Assembly: GCF_000174755.1 (NCBI RefSeq)
Contig: NZ_ACLQ01000026.1
Location: forward strand, 1-43,500
From: Capnocytophaga gingivalis ATCC 33624
GTDB lineage: Bacteria > Bacteroidota > Bacteroidia > Flavobacteriales > Flavobacteriaceae
Direction of reading: 5' to 3'
Length of the DNA stretch: 43,500 nucleotides
The first letter of the stretch is position 1, and each line of letters opens with the position of its first letter. The translations under genes and the position numbers were made by a program. Shown piece by piece: positions 7,321 to 15,531 of this stretch. The notes beneath the pieces are model-generated. The model was not told the origin of the DNA, searched no databases, and saw only the letters and a list, made by a program, of their open reading frames with translations.

Positions 7321-8964
7321 TTACTCTTTGTTGGCATTAATCATTTTAAGATAGTGTTCATACACTTTTCCACTACGAATAGCCTCCTGAATAAGAGGTT
7401 TAGCATCGGCAGGGTGCTTGACAAAGTCAGCTGTATAGAGTGCAAACATAGCATTAAGAATCACTATATCCGACTTGGGAGATTGCTCTTCTCCCTTGAG
7501 CGTTCTTAGAAGTATCTCAGCATTTTCCTCTGGGGTGCCTCCCTGTATATCCGCATGGAAAGCCCTTTTGAAACCAAACATCTCGGGAGCGATGGTATAT
7601 TCAAGGATCTTTCCGTCCTTGACTTCTACTATCTTAGTCTCATCGCAGAGAGTAATCTCGTCCAAGCCATCATTACCCCTTACGACCAAGGCATGTTTCC
7701 TACCCAATAGCTGGAGTGTCTCGGCATATAAGCGCTGTACAGGCTCGTGGTAGAGACCTACCAGCTGATACTTGAGCTTGGTATTGGGGTGTAATAGAGG
7801 GCCTAACACATTGAATACTGTACGTATACCAAGCCTCTGTCGTACCTCCTTCACCTCCCCTACCAAAAGATGGAAAAAAGGTGCATGGAAGAAAGCCAAG
7901 TGTTCCTTTTGTAGGTGTTCCAGTTGGGTTAAAAGGTTGCTTTCCAAAGGAATCCCCAACCGACCTAATACATCGGAGCTACCACTCTGGCTGGTTACTG
8001 AGCGGTTGCCATGCTTGGCTACCTTCACCCCCATAGCTGCTACAATAAAGGCTACCGTGGTAGAGATATTGATTGTTTTGAGGCCATCCCCCCCTGTACC
8101 ACAAAGGTCTATCATAGGACTCTCATCAGCAAAGGTGGCACTATAGGCTAAAATATTCCTTACAAAAGCTGTTAAGGATTCCGGATAGAGACTTTTTTCA
8201 GAGATTAAAACCAAAAGAGCTCCTAACTGAACGATATCATACTGTTTGGTATGGATAACTGCACAAATTTCCTTGAAATCTCCATCGGTTAAAGGAATAT
8301 TTTCCTGTAACTTCTTTAGTGCTGTCTTGAACACCTCATTGGCTCTTGCCCTCTCTTGAGCATGGTTGTCAGCCACTGAGGGTTGTAGCTTCTGAGTATA
8401 GGTGATAAAGTTCTTAATAATGTGTTTGCCATACTCAGTAAAGAACGATTCGGGGTGAAACTGTATACTATATATAGGCTTTTCCTTATGTTCTAAAGCC
8501 ATAATGATATCATCGTCTGAAAGAGCTGTAATACGAATATTCTCAGGAAGTTGCTCCTTTCCTACATAGAGAGAGTGGTAGCGCATTACCTGAAACTGCT
8601 TAGGCAACCCTCTAAAGAGTAAGGTGTTATCATCAGTTACCCTTAGAGCAGAGGTTTTCCCATGTAGCGGCACTTCCATACGGTTAATTTCTGCCCCATT
8701 GACCAAGCCAAAAGCCTGATGTCCTAAGCAAATTCCTAAGACAGGAATAGTAGTGTTTTTCTGAAGAATCTCCAAACAAATTCCACTATCCTTAGGATGC
8801 TTTGGTCCTGGGGAAAGTACGATGCGAGAGGGATTTAGAGCTGTGATCTCCTCCCATGTAATGGCATCATTACGCACTGTTTTGACCTCCTCTTCTGTGA
8901 GTTCCTGGAGATATTGTGCTACATTGAATACAAAAGAATCGTAATTATCTATCAGTAGTATCAT
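7321..8964 (-). CDS. trpGD: Fused anthranilate synthase glutaminase (TrpG) and anthranilate phosphoribosyltransferase (TrpD)
   Basis: The start is set at 8964 because MILLIDNYDSF is the conserved TrpG beginning and the ATG overlaps the trpE stop as ATGA. Residues 1-190 are a class I glutamine amidotransferase with Cys79 in GICLGHQ and His170/Glu172 in HPESF. It supplies ammonia to TrpE. After a roughly 20-residue Ala/Glu-rich linker, residues 210-547 are TrpD, which joins anthranilate to PRPP. CGTGGDG (288-294) and KHGNRSVTSQSGSSDVL mark its PRPP and anthranilate sites. The same fusion occurs in enteric bacteria. In many Flavobacteriia the two genes are separate, so the fusion is notable. Confidence 0.96.
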   Translation of the reverse strand: MILLIDNYDSFVFNVAQYLQELTEEEVKTVRNDAITWEEITALNPSRIVLSPGPKHPKDSGICLEILQKNTTIPVLGICLGHQAFGLVNGAEINRMEVPLHGKTSALRVTDDNTLLFRGLPKQFQVMRYHSLYVGKEQLPENIRITALSDDDIIMALEHKEKPIYSIQFHPESFFTEYGKHIIKNFITYTQKLQPSVADNHAQERARANEVFKTALKKLQENIPLTDGDFKEICAVIHTKQYDIVQLGALLVLISEKSLYPESLTAFVRNILAYSATFADESPMIDLCGTGGDGLKTINISTTVAFIVAAMGVKVAKHGNRSVTSQSGSSDVLGRLGIPLESNLLTQLEHLQKEHLAFFHAPFFHLLVGEVKEVRQRLGIRTVFNVLGPLLHPNTKLKYQLVGLYHEPVQRLYAETLQLLGRKHALVVRGNDGLDEITLCDETKIVEVKDGKILEYTIAPEMFGFKRAFHADIQGGTPEENAEILLRTLKGEEQSPKSDIVILNAMFALYTADFVKHPADAKPLIQEAIRSGKVYEHYLKMINANKE

Positions 8965-10241
8965 TTCTCTTTGCAATTTTTAGTAAATACATTCAGTACA
9001 GAAGCCCGCTTGTGGCAGATCTCGTCATATTCCTTCTCCGAAACCGAGTCATATACAATACCGGCTCCTGCTTGGATAAAGACCTTTGATACTTGCTCAT
9101 TCTCAGCATTGGCTTTTTCAAAGAAGGCACTACGTATAACTATGGCCAATTGTACATTGCCGTTGAAATGCAGAAATCCGATCCCCCCTCCATAGACATT
9201 GCGCCTAAAAGATTCTAATTCATTAATAATCTCCATAGCCCGTATTTTCGGAGCACCACTGAGGGTTCCTGCAGGAAAGACGATGGAAATCACCTCAAAA
9301 GGAGACACTTCAGTTCGCTTGTCTCCATACACATGGGATTCTATATGCATGATATGTTCGTAGCGAAGTATGTGCATCATGTCCTTGACTACCACAGAAC
9401 CCTTTTGAGCGAATTTGCCTATATCATTACGCGCCAAATCCACCAACATACGATGCTCGGCACACTCTTTAGGATCAGCCAATAGCTCCTGTTCCAAGCG
9501 CAAGTCCTCATTAGCATCCTTCCCACGTGGACGTGAGCCTGCTATAGGGGCTATATGAATCTGACTACCTATGATATCTACCAGAATCTCAGGCGAAGAG
9601 CCTACTACCTCGCCATAAGGAGTAGGAAAGTGAAACATATAGGGAGAAGGATTGGCCTGACTTAGGTAACGATAGAAATCTAATGAATCCAAGTTACTTT
9701 CCAAAGATAACTGCTCACTTAGTACCACCTGGAAAATATCGCCAGAGCGTATATACTCCTTGGCTTTCTCTACCATTTGGTAGAAATGAGCCCGCTCTTG
9801 TGCAAGATCTGTATGCAATTGGTAGAAAACCTCAGGACTTGTAGGATTCTCTTGAACGGTAGCTTCTTCTAAGAAGTGAAAATACTGCTGCTCATCCCCA
9901 TAAAAAGAATATACTTTGCTCACCTTAGAATAGTGCAGATAAGCCTTGGCGTTGGCAAAAACAAAAGCAGGAAAGTCATATTGCTTTTGACTTTTCTCAG
10001 GAATTTGTTCAAAAAAATGAATAGTCTCATAAGAGAACACCCCGAAAAGCCCTGCAAAAGGAGCAATAGATTTCTGTCTTTGGTGGTATTGCTCTAAGGA
10101 AGTATAACTATACTTGTAGGCATCCAAGTAATCACAGTCAATCCCAATAATCACCTGATTGACATCCTCGGCCAAGTAGGAATTCTTATATCTTTCTTTG
10201 ATAAAAGTATAATAAAAAAGAGGAGGAGCAGTTAAGAACAT
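8961..10241 (-). CDS. trpE: Anthranilate synthase component I
   Basis: This 426-residue chorismate-utilising enzyme makes anthranilate with ammonia from TrpG. PIAGSRPRG identifies it as TrpE, since PabB would carry Lys instead of Ala. ECAEHRMLVDLARNDIGK, PAGTLSGAPKIRAME and QAGAGIVYDSV complete the chorismate site. The N-terminal domain is short (most TrpE are 460-520 residues), and the usual LLES feedback motif is only weakly matched, at NSYLAED. Tryptophan inhibition may therefore be altered. This is the first gene of the operon. Confidence 0.95.
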   Translation of the reverse strand: MFLTAPPLFYYTFIKERYKNSYLAEDVNQVIIGIDCDYLDAYKYSYTSLEQYHQRQKSIAPFAGLFGVFSYETIHFFEQIPEKSQKQYDFPAFVFANAKAYLHYSKVSKVYSFYGDEQQYFHFLEEATVQENPTSPEVFYQLHTDLAQERAHFYQMVEKAKEYIRSGDIFQVVLSEQLSLESNLDSLDFYRYLSQANPSPYMFHFPTPYGEVVGSSPEILVDIIGSQIHIAPIAGSRPRGKDANEDLRLEQELLADPKECAEHRMLVDLARNDIGKFAQKGSVVVKDMMHILRYEHIMHIESHVYGDKRTEVSPFEVISIVFPAGTLSGAPKIRAMEIINELESFRRNVYGGGIGFLHFNGNVQLAIVIRSAFFEKANAENEQVSKVFIQAGAGIVYDSVSEKEYDEICHKRASVLNVFTKNCKEK

Positions 10242-10268
10242 ATTTTCAGTTGTTAGTGATTAAAGGCG

Positions 10269-10299
10269 CAAAGATATTAAATTAATTAAAGAAAAACAA
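10269..10299 (-). promoter_or_regulatory. trp operon promoter
   Basis: On the minus strand TTG (10299-10297) is followed after 20 nt by TATCTTTG (10276-10269), an exact Bacteroidetes consensus. The transcript would begin near 10262, only about 20 nt before the trpE ATG. There is no room for a leader peptide, attenuator or T-box, so any tryptophan control must act at initiation or on the enzymes. Confidence 0.7.
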
Positions 10300-10371
10300 G
10301 AAAATTTTCATACATTTGAGAAAGAAAATAATTTTTTTATCTAACATAAGCTATCAAACAATAAATATTCG

Positions 10372-10379
10372 TATCTTTG
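10372..10379 (+). promoter_or_regulatory. -7 promoter element upstream of radA
   Basis: TATCTTTG fits TAnnTTTG exactly, but no TTG is found at the expected distance upstream. A leader of about 75 nt would precede radA. It diverges from the trp promoter 70 nt away. Confidence 0.45.
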
Positions 10380-10462
10380 TCCCCAATAGCTTCTATGTAA
10401 AGAAACTGGCAAGACTTTTGCATATAGAAATCTTAAAAAATTTATTTTAAAAGTAAAATAAA

Positions 10463-11836
10463 ATGGCGAAGACAAAAACCGCTTTTTTCTGTCAGAATTG
10501 TGGGGCTCAATATAGCAAATGGCAAGGACAGTGTTATGCCTGTAAGGAGTGGAATACCATTGTGGAAGAAGTAATCCAAAAGGAAGAAAAGCACCAATGG
10601 AAAAAGGACGATGAGTCAGATACTCCTCGCTCGAAGAAAACTAACAAATACATTCCCCTGCATGAGATTACCACGGAAAAGGAAATGCGATTGGACAGTG
10701 GTGACCAAGAACTGAACAACGTACTTGGGGGCGGGATTGTCCCTGGATCGGTGGTGCTTATAGGAGGCGAACCTGGAATAGGAAAAAGTACATTGTTGCT
10801 ACAGATTGCCATGCGCATGCCCTACAAAACCCTATATGTATCGGGTGAAGAAAGCCAAAAGCAAATCAAAATGCGTGGGGAGCGTATCACCAATGCCCGC
10901 AACAACTGCTATATACTTACCGAGACGAAGACTCAAAACATCTTCCAACAGATAAAAGAACTTGATCCTGAAATCCTTATCATAGACTCTATACAGACCC
11001 TCCACTCGGACTATATAGAGGCCTCTGCAGGAAGTATCTCCCAAATACGAGAATGTACAGCAGAGCTCATCAAATATGCCAAACTCACAGGAGTACCCGT
11101 GATCATTGTAGGGCATATCACCAAGGACGGTACCATAGCAGGCCCTAAAATATTAGAACACATGGTAGATACTGTTCTACAGTTCGAGGGCGACCGCAAC
11201 CATGTATTCCGTATCCTCAGAGCGCTGAAAAACCGCTTTGGTTCTACCTCCGAATTGGGCATCTATGAGATGCTTTCCACAGGCCTTAGAGAAGTGAGCA
11301 ATCCCTCAGAAGTACTGCTCTCCAAGACAGATGAAAACAGTTCTGGTACCGCCATTGTAGCTACTATAGAGGGTATGCGCCCACTCATGATTGAGATACA
11401 AGCCCTTGTGAGTAGCGCTGTATATGGAACCCCTCAACGCTCTACTACAGGATTCAATGCTAAGCGCCTGAATATGCTCCTCGCGGTACTGGAGAAGCGT
11501 GCAGGCTTTCGCTTAGGGAGTAAGGACGTGTTTCTGAACATCACAGGGGGTATCTCGGTAGATGATCCTTCCACGGACTTGGGTGTGGCTATGGCGATAC
11601 TCTCCTCCAACGAAGATGTGGCGATCCCTAAGACCTTTTGCTTTGCCGCCGAAGTAGGTTTAGGAGGAGAAATACGACCCGTACAGCGAGTAGAACAACG
11701 TATCTCGGAGGCAGAAAAGCTCGGTTTTGATACCATTTTTATCTCCAAATACTGTAAGCTCACCGCTGGTAAAAGCAATATCAATGTCATCACTTATGCC
11801 AAAGTAGAAGAGGTCATCGCTCACCTATTTGGCTAA
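10463..11836 (+). CDS. radA: DNA repair protein RadA
   Basis: This 457-residue protein is a RecA-related branch-migration helicase that helps extend strand exchange during repair and transformation. It has an N-terminal zinc finger (CQNCG and CYAC), a Walker A motif GGEPGIGKST near residue 100, the RadA-specific KNRFGSTSELG, and a C-terminal Lon-like domain that includes DPSTDLGVAMAILSS. Length is typical. It is divergent from trp and lies 97 nt before the YD-repeat array. No promoter was seen in that space, so the array may share its transcript. Confidence 0.97.
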   Translation: MAKTKTAFFCQNCGAQYSKWQGQCYACKEWNTIVEEVIQKEEKHQWKKDDESDTPRSKKTNKYIPLHEITTEKEMRLDSGDQELNNVLGGGIVPGSVVLIGGEPGIGKSTLLLQIAMRMPYKTLYVSGEESQKQIKMRGERITNARNNCYILTETKTQNIFQQIKELDPEILIIDSIQTLHSDYIEASAGSISQIRECTAELIKYAKLTGVPVIIVGHITKDGTIAGPKILEHMVDTVLQFEGDRNHVFRILRALKNRFGSTSELGIYEMLSTGLREVSNPSEVLLSKTDENSSGTAIVATIEGMRPLMIEIQALVSSAVYGTPQRSTTGFNAKRLNMLLAVLEKRAGFRLGSKDVFLNITGGISVDDPSTDLGVAMAILSSNEDVAIPKTFCFAAEVGLGGEIRPVQRVEQRISEAEKLGFDTIFISKYCKLTAGKSNINVITYAKVEEVIAHLFG

Positions 11837-11933
11837 CTGAAATATTCCGACAAGGCACTCATAATTGGAAATTTTAGAAGGAATCACTACCAAAAATACT
11901 CCGTTCTGTAAGATAATTTTAATTTATAATACT

Positions 11934-12944
11934 ATGAAAAACTATTTATTCCCCGTTTTATTCCTTTTCTCTATTGTTATATGGGGACAAAATGATCCTT
12001 TACCGAGAAAAAATAGAAAAACACATAAAACAATAGGCGATTTTTTTGGAAAAGTAAAATCTCTAAGTTCTATTAGCTGTAAGGTTATAAACAATTATAA
12101 AGGAGATATCATAAGAACGACTTGTGAGAATTATGATCATGAATATTATTATCTTTTTGATGAAAAAGGTAATATAACTCAAACTAATAAATATGATAAT
12201 TCAAACAAACTCATAGAAGAGAAAAAATTTCTATACTCCTATAATGAAAATGACTTACTTATAAAAGAATTATATTATAAAAACAATGATTTGATAGGAA
12301 GCTATACTTACAAATATGACAAACACGCCAATAAAATAGAAGAAACCTATGAAGATACTCAAAAAAACTACAAATATATAAGAAAATATAAGTATGATAA
12401 CAAAAACCGCCTTATTTTTGTAAAAGAAAAAAACACCGATAGAGAAGACACACTCAATATTTTCAAAAGAACTTACAAAGATGATTTACTAATGGAAGAA
12501 TATTATGGAGAAAAAAACTATTCTTATACCCATACTTATTTCTATGAAAATAAAAAATTAAAAACTAAAAAAGAAGAAAGTAGCAGTTTTGAAGGGTGTT
12601 ATTTTACAAATACAGAAACTATATATACACACAATGACAAAGAACTTCCTATATCTTGTGATGTCTATATAAGTCATAAATTACAAAATAACATAACATA
12701 TGAGTATGATGAAAAAGGAAGAAAAATAAAAAATGTCTACACCTTTCCTGATGATAGTCAATATAATTCTTATGCTACATACCAATATGATAAAAAGGGA
12801 AATTTGATTGAAGAAAATAATAGTCGTCTTTCTCAAAAAATAATCTATTTTTATGACGAGCATAATAACTGGATCAAGCAGGAAGTATATTACAACGACA
12901 AACTATCCCATATCTACGAAAGAATCTTTACCTATTATGAATAA
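11934..12944 (+). CDS. Secreted YD-repeat (Rhs-like) protein 1 of array
   Basis: The ATG at 11934 is preferred because MKNYLFPVLFLFSIVIWGQ is a clean signal peptide. The mature part (about 315 residues) is made of successive YD-type units such as YLFDEKGNITQTNKY, YKYDNKNRLIFVKEK and YQYDKKGNLIEENN. It ends with YERIFTYYE, as its four neighbours do. YD/RHS units normally build a beta-shell around toxins in Rhs proteins, but no core motif or toxin domain is present here. Composition is strikingly AT-rich compared with radA. This is the most diverged N-terminus of the first four members. The function is not known. Confidence 0.85.
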   Translation: MKNYLFPVLFLFSIVIWGQNDPLPRKNRKTHKTIGDFFGKVKSLSSISCKVINNYKGDIIRTTCENYDHEYYYLFDEKGNITQTNKYDNSNKLIEEKKFLYSYNENDLLIKELYYKNNDLIGSYTYKYDKHANKIEETYEDTQKNYKYIRKYKYDNKNRLIFVKEKNTDREDTLNIFKRTYKDDLLMEEYYGEKNYSYTHTYFYENKKLKTKKEESSSFEGCYFTNTETIYTHNDKELPISCDVYISHKLQNNITYEYDEKGRKIKNVYTFPDDSQYNSYATYQYDKKGNLIEENNSRLSQKIIYFYDEHNNWIKQEVYYNDKLSHIYERIFTYYE

Positions 12945-13006
12945 AATATTTTAGTCTTATGAAACAGCTTTTAATTCCCTTTCTATTCTTTTGTATCACC
13001 ATAGTT
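12927..13006 (+). repeat. 80-bp direct repeat, copy 1 (gene 1/gene 2 junction)
   Basis: These 80 bases are identical to 15452-15531. They span the last codons of YD gene 1, the 14-nt spacer and the signal-peptide codons of gene 2. The two copies lie 2525 bp apart in direct orientation. Confidence 0.9.
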
Positions 13007-14131
13007 ACTCAAAATACAGCTAATAAAGATACTATTCCCTATAAAACAAACGAAAGATACGATCAGTTTTTTCCTAAACCTCTTCGTGGAAAAATAAAAA
13101 CGATCCATACGGTCGGTTGTAGGATAGAATATCAGGGAGATACTCCTGTTGCTGTATATCATCTTTTCCATAAGAATAAAATTAATCCTTATACCTACAC
13201 TTATCACTTTGATAAAAGAGGTAATGATATAGCTTTTTATACTTATGATGCGCTAGGAAATCTTATGGATTGGGAGATAAAAACATTCAATAAGGCAGAC
13301 AGTCTCACCTACCGAAAAATCTCTTATGTAATAGATAGTATTCGCCACTCTGCAGAAAGGTTCAATCTATATAATGATAAAAACTTACTTGTAGAGAGAG
13401 AAGACATAGACCGTTATGGTTCAAAAGTTTCTCTATATTTTTATAATGAGGCAGACAATATAATCAAAGAGGAAGACTATTATAAGGACAAATTATTCTA
13501 TACTGCTCTCTATACTTACGATGCTAAGGGTAAACTCCTCGAAAAAAAAGAAAAAGAGAAAAATCCTAAAAAACATTCCACTACTATATACGAATATGAT
13601 ACCTTAGGAAATCTTATTCGTATTACAGAAAAAGAAAAAGGAGAAAAAACCTATGTCCTTACCAATAGAATTTATGAAAATAATACACTTATTAAAGAAT
13701 ATGATGATCATTCCTACTTATTATACACTTATAAAGAAGGAAAACTTATAGAAACAGAAAGTTACTATACAGGAATAGGAATTGACTATATCATAGATAG
13801 AAAAGTTATTACAAAATATAACGAAAAAGGTCAAATAATTAAAAAATTAGAATATCAAGGAAATATTTTAGAGCAAGAAACGAACTATTTCTATGATGAA
13901 AACAGAAAAGAAATCAAAGGTACTTCTTATAAGAAAGGACAAGAAAAATCCACTTGGGAAAATAAGTATTCTCCTGAAGGATACCTTATAGAAAAAGCTT
14001 GGAAAAGGGAAAAAGGAAATCCAAAAACACTTTACTATTATGATGCTATAGGAAATTGTATCAAAATAGAGGAATATTATAAAGGAAAACTAACTAATAT
14101 CTATGAAAGAATTTTTACCTACTACAAATAA
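12959..14131 (+). CDS. Secreted YD-repeat (Rhs-like) protein 2 of array
   Basis: This 390-residue protein begins with the signal peptide MKQLLIPFLFFCITIVTQ, which is almost the same as that of gene 4. After NTANK comes a shared PKPLRGKIKTIHT block, then roughly ten YD-type units such as YHFDKRGNDIAFYTY, YTYDAKGKLLEKKEK and YEYDTLGNLIRITEK. It ends in IYERIFTYYK. It starts 14 nt after gene 1 and ends 12 nt before gene 3, so the set is presumably one transcript. No toxin, lipobox or type IX sorting domain is seen. The function is not known. Confidence 0.85.
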   Translation: MKQLLIPFLFFCITIVTQNTANKDTIPYKTNERYDQFFPKPLRGKIKTIHTVGCRIEYQGDTPVAVYHLFHKNKINPYTYTYHFDKRGNDIAFYTYDALGNLMDWEIKTFNKADSLTYRKISYVIDSIRHSAERFNLYNDKNLLVEREDIDRYGSKVSLYFYNEADNIIKEEDYYKDKLFYTALYTYDAKGKLLEKKEKEKNPKKHSTTIYEYDTLGNLIRITEKEKGEKTYVLTNRIYENNTLIKEYDDHSYLLYTYKEGKLIETESYYTGIGIDYIIDRKVITKYNEKGQIIKKLEYQGNILEQETNYFYDENRKEIKGTSYKKGQEKSTWENKYSPEGYLIEKAWKREKGNPKTLYYYDAIGNCIKIEEYYKGKLTNIYERIFTYYK

Positions 14132-14143
14132 TATTTTAGTCTT

Positions 14144-15469
14144 ATGAAACATCTTTTAATCCCATTTCTATTCATTACTACTGTAATAGTTGCACAAAAT
14201 ACAGCTAACAAAGTAGAAAAATACAAAATAGATTCTGACTTAGCTTATCCTTTTGAGAAACCTCTTTTAGGAAAAGTAAAAAAAGTACATACAGCTCACT
14301 ATTCTACAGTTGTAACTGTATTGAAAGATACTATCAAACGAGGACATTTTGTTGAAAATTATACTTATGGCTTTGATGAAAGAGGAAATGAAATAGAATT
14401 TATCAAGTATGATAAAGAAGGGAATATTTGGAATAAAGAAATAAAAAAATATAATGAAAAAGACCGTTTGCTCTATTCAAAAGAGACAAAAATCTTGGGT
14501 GAAGATGAAACTTATATAGAAGAAAACTCCTATTCATATAATGATAAAGGGTTTCTCATTGAAGAAAAAAGTTATGAAGAAGATCCTGATACAGGTATCT
14601 CCCATAGAAGAGAACTTTATAAATACAATAATGATCAAAAACTTATAGAAAACTCTTATTACTCAAATGATTCTTTGAAGAGACAAGTTCTTTATTGGTA
14701 TGATAATAAAGGAAATCTTTTAAGGAAACTTTTTTATCTTGATAATAAGCCATATACTGATACAAAATTTGAATACAATCATATCGGAAACCTTATAAAA
14801 AAGACTGAAAACTATATAAAAACAGATTATAAACACGTAAAACAATACGAATATGATGCAAAAAACAGACTTATTCTTTTTACAAAGGAAGATGATGATA
14901 CAAAAGAAATTATTTTAAAGATTATATATAAAGATGACTTAATTATAGAAATTTATGATAATAGAGATGATGAAGAGGTACATATTTTTTATTCTTACAA
15001 GAATAAAAAATTGATAAATAAAGTTATTTCTAAAAGTTTCTTTAATGGATGTTATTATGATTATATCAAAGAGAAGATTTTATATGATGAAAAGGGTCGT
15101 ATAAAAAAATCATTTGATTACAAACAAAATAAAATAAAAAAAACCTACACCTATTATTACGATAACAAAGACAGAGTCATAAAGACAGAGCTATTATATA
15201 CAGGAGACAAAAAGGAATATTGGATAGATAATTATGACACAATAGGAAACCTAATAGAAACTATTTATAAGAACAATGATTATAGAGACAAAGATAGCTA
15301 TACTTATGACAACAACAATAACTTGCTTTCTAAAATAACTTACAAAGGAAATAAAGCAATAGAAAAAACATTTTATACTTATGATAAGTACCAAAATATT
15401 ATAAAAATAGAAAAATATAATAATGGAAAGAACTATATTTACAAAAGAACATTTACCTATTATGAATAA
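14144..15469 (+). CDS. Secreted YD-repeat (Rhs-like) protein 3 of array
   Basis: This 441-residue protein has the signal peptide MKHLLIPFLFITTVIVAQ and then NTANKVEKYKI, KPLLGKVKKVHTAHY and about thirteen YD-type units. Examples are YGFDERGNEIEFIKY, YWYDNKGNLLRKLFY and YEYDAKNRLILFTKE. A FNGCYYDY segment interrupts the regular pattern in the last third and recurs in genes 1 and 4. The last 60 residues nearly match the end of gene 4, ending IYKRTFTYYE. It is most similar to gene 4 over its whole length, so these two are the youngest duplicates or are homogenised by gene conversion. The function is not known. Confidence 0.85.
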   Translation: MKHLLIPFLFITTVIVAQNTANKVEKYKIDSDLAYPFEKPLLGKVKKVHTAHYSTVVTVLKDTIKRGHFVENYTYGFDERGNEIEFIKYDKEGNIWNKEIKKYNEKDRLLYSKETKILGEDETYIEENSYSYNDKGFLIEEKSYEEDPDTGISHRRELYKYNNDQKLIENSYYSNDSLKRQVLYWYDNKGNLLRKLFYLDNKPYTDTKFEYNHIGNLIKKTENYIKTDYKHVKQYEYDAKNRLILFTKEDDDTKEIILKIIYKDDLIIEIYDNRDDEEVHIFYSYKNKKLINKVISKSFFNGCYYDYIKEKILYDEKGRIKKSFDYKQNKIKKTYTYYYDNKDRVIKTELLYTGDKKEYWIDNYDTIGNLIETIYKNNDYRDKDSYTYDNNNNLLSKITYKGNKAIEKTFYTYDKYQNIIKIEKYNNGKNYIYKRTFTYYE

Positions 15470-15531
15470 AATATTTTAGTCTTATGAAACAGCTTTTAAT
15501 TCCCTTTCTATTCTTTTGTATCACCATAGTT
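15452..15531 (+). repeat. 80-bp direct repeat, copy 2 (gene 3/gene 4 junction)
   Basis: Identical to 12927-13006 and placed in the same way across a gene end, spacer and signal peptide. Recombination between the copies would remove genes 2 and 3 exactly and keep both flanking frames. Confidence 0.9.

Noticed and set aside
11865-11933. Upstream in-frame ATG for YD gene 1
   Set aside because: It would place 23 residues before a good signal peptide. The ATG at 11934 matches the starts of its neighbours.
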